From Candidatus Sulfopaludibacter sp. SbA3 (GTDB taxonomy: Bacteria; Acidobacteriota; Terriglobia; 2-12-FULL-54-10), in contig CAMBEY010000203.1 of the NCBI GenBank assembly GCA_945865705.1, positions 1-5,537 on the forward strand: DNA of 5,537 nucleotides, in the 5' to 3' direction. Made by a program: the position numbers and the translations under genes. Position 1 is the first letter of the stretch; each line of letters begins with the position of its first letter. Positions 5,155-5,537 of this stretch are shown piece by piece. Below the pieces are notes generated by a model. It saw nothing but the letters and a program-made list of their open reading frames with translations. It made no database searches and was not told the DNA's origin.

Positions 5155-5537
5155 ATGCAGCAGGAAAATTTTCCATCGCCGTTGCCGGCGGGGCAATCCT
5201 CTCTCGATGTTGGGACGGGCGGGCACTCCACCGAGGGCATCATCACCACGCAGCTTGACCATGCGCTGAACTGGGCGCGCAAGTCGTCGCTGTGGCCGAT
5301 GTCGTTTGGGCTGGCGTGTTGCGCCATTGAGATGATGTCGATGGGCGGCTCGCGCTTCGACATTGCGCGCTTCGGCGCGGAAGTTTTCCGGCCCTCGCCG
5401 CGGCAATCTGATTTGATGATCATCGCGGGGCGCGTCTCGCAGAAGATGGCGCCGGTAATCAAGCTGCTCTATCAGCAGATGGCCGAGCCGAAGTGGGTCA
5501 TCTCGATGGGCGCGTGCGCGACCTCCGGCGGCGTGTT
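5155..5537 (+). CDS. nuoB: NADH-quinone oxidoreductase subunit B, 5' part
   Basis: The frame runs from ATG 5155 to the window end (127 codons plus two bases); the usual length is about 160-200 residues, so the 3' part is missing. NuoB carries the terminal N2 [4Fe-4S] cluster of complex I, which hands electrons to quinone at the membrane-facing arm. Conserved blocks are plain: SLWPMSFGLACCAIEMM (45-61), SRFDIARFGAEVFRPSPRQSD (66-86), AGRVSQKMAPVIKLLYQQM (91-109) and PKWVISMGACATSGGVF (112-128). The tandem cysteines C55-C56 and C121 are three of the four cluster ligands; the fourth, in a PGCPP motif, should follow. A TAG at 5140-5142 is in frame upstream, so ATG 5155 is the first ATG; AGGCGG (5141-5146) is a modest ribosome binding site eight bases away. 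nuoA, often directly upstream, is absent here. Confidence 0.93.
   Translation, partial: MQQENFPSPLPAGQSSLDVGTGGHSTEGIITTQLDHALNWARKSSLWPMSFGLACCAIEMMSMGGSRFDIARFGAEVFRPSPRQSDLMIIAGRVSQKMAPVIKLLYQQMAEPKWVISMGACATSGGV

Noticed and set aside
5101..5462. Two minus-strand ORFs at the right edge
   Set aside because: They are antisense to a clear NuoB reading frame that simply lacks a stop inside the window.

Overview
The window looks like a piece of a moderately GC-rich bacterial chromosome. The mix of a SMP-30-type secreted lactonase, a Tat-type metallophosphoesterase, NuoB and scattered toxin-antitoxin genes would fit an Acidobacteriota-like soil or metagenome genome. That assignment is inference from gene style only; no rRNA or other decisive marker is present.

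Left part (1-2838). The window opens inside a DtxR/IdeR-type metal-dependent repressor (1-273). It is followed 14 bases later by a calcineurin-like metallophosphoesterase (catalytic part 380-1171). The phosphoesterase's twin-arginine signal peptide can be read at 288-362 but lies in another frame, so one base appears to be missing between signal and catalytic domain. The 227-base gap after it holds a short minus-strand ORF that looks like a signal peptide, then a good promoter whose -10 box sits inside a perfect palindrome. That promoter drives a four-helix membrane protein of unknown function (1399-1800). A convergent gene (1858-2838, minus) encodes a secreted SMP-30/gluconolactonase beta-propeller; its start is reassigned to a GTG with a strong ribosome binding site, signal peptide and promoter.

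Middle and right (2839-5100). This stretch looks like an accessory region. It contains a 221-base MITE-like element with perfect 29-base terminal inverted repeats, each arm itself a hairpin (2959-3179). Next is a BrnT toxin gene overlapping a small gene for its probable antitoxin (3278-3785). Then comes an AbrB-fold VapB antitoxin (3894-4100) whose VapC partner is missing: the TTGA overlap and first codons of vapC remain, and the rest is gone. A frameshifted small-gene remnant follows (4138-4276). The last gene is a DUF2971 protein (4306-5100) with clearly lower GC than its surroundings.

At the right edge the conserved chromosome resumes with nuoB, the N2 iron-sulfur subunit of respiratory complex I, cut by the window end (5155-5537). 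It has its own candidate promoter and no nuoA directly upstream. I do not see a complete new system. The most unusual points are the MITE-like element, the decayed VapBC module, the out-of-frame Tat signal and the DUF2971 gene placed between toxin-antitoxin debris and nuoB.
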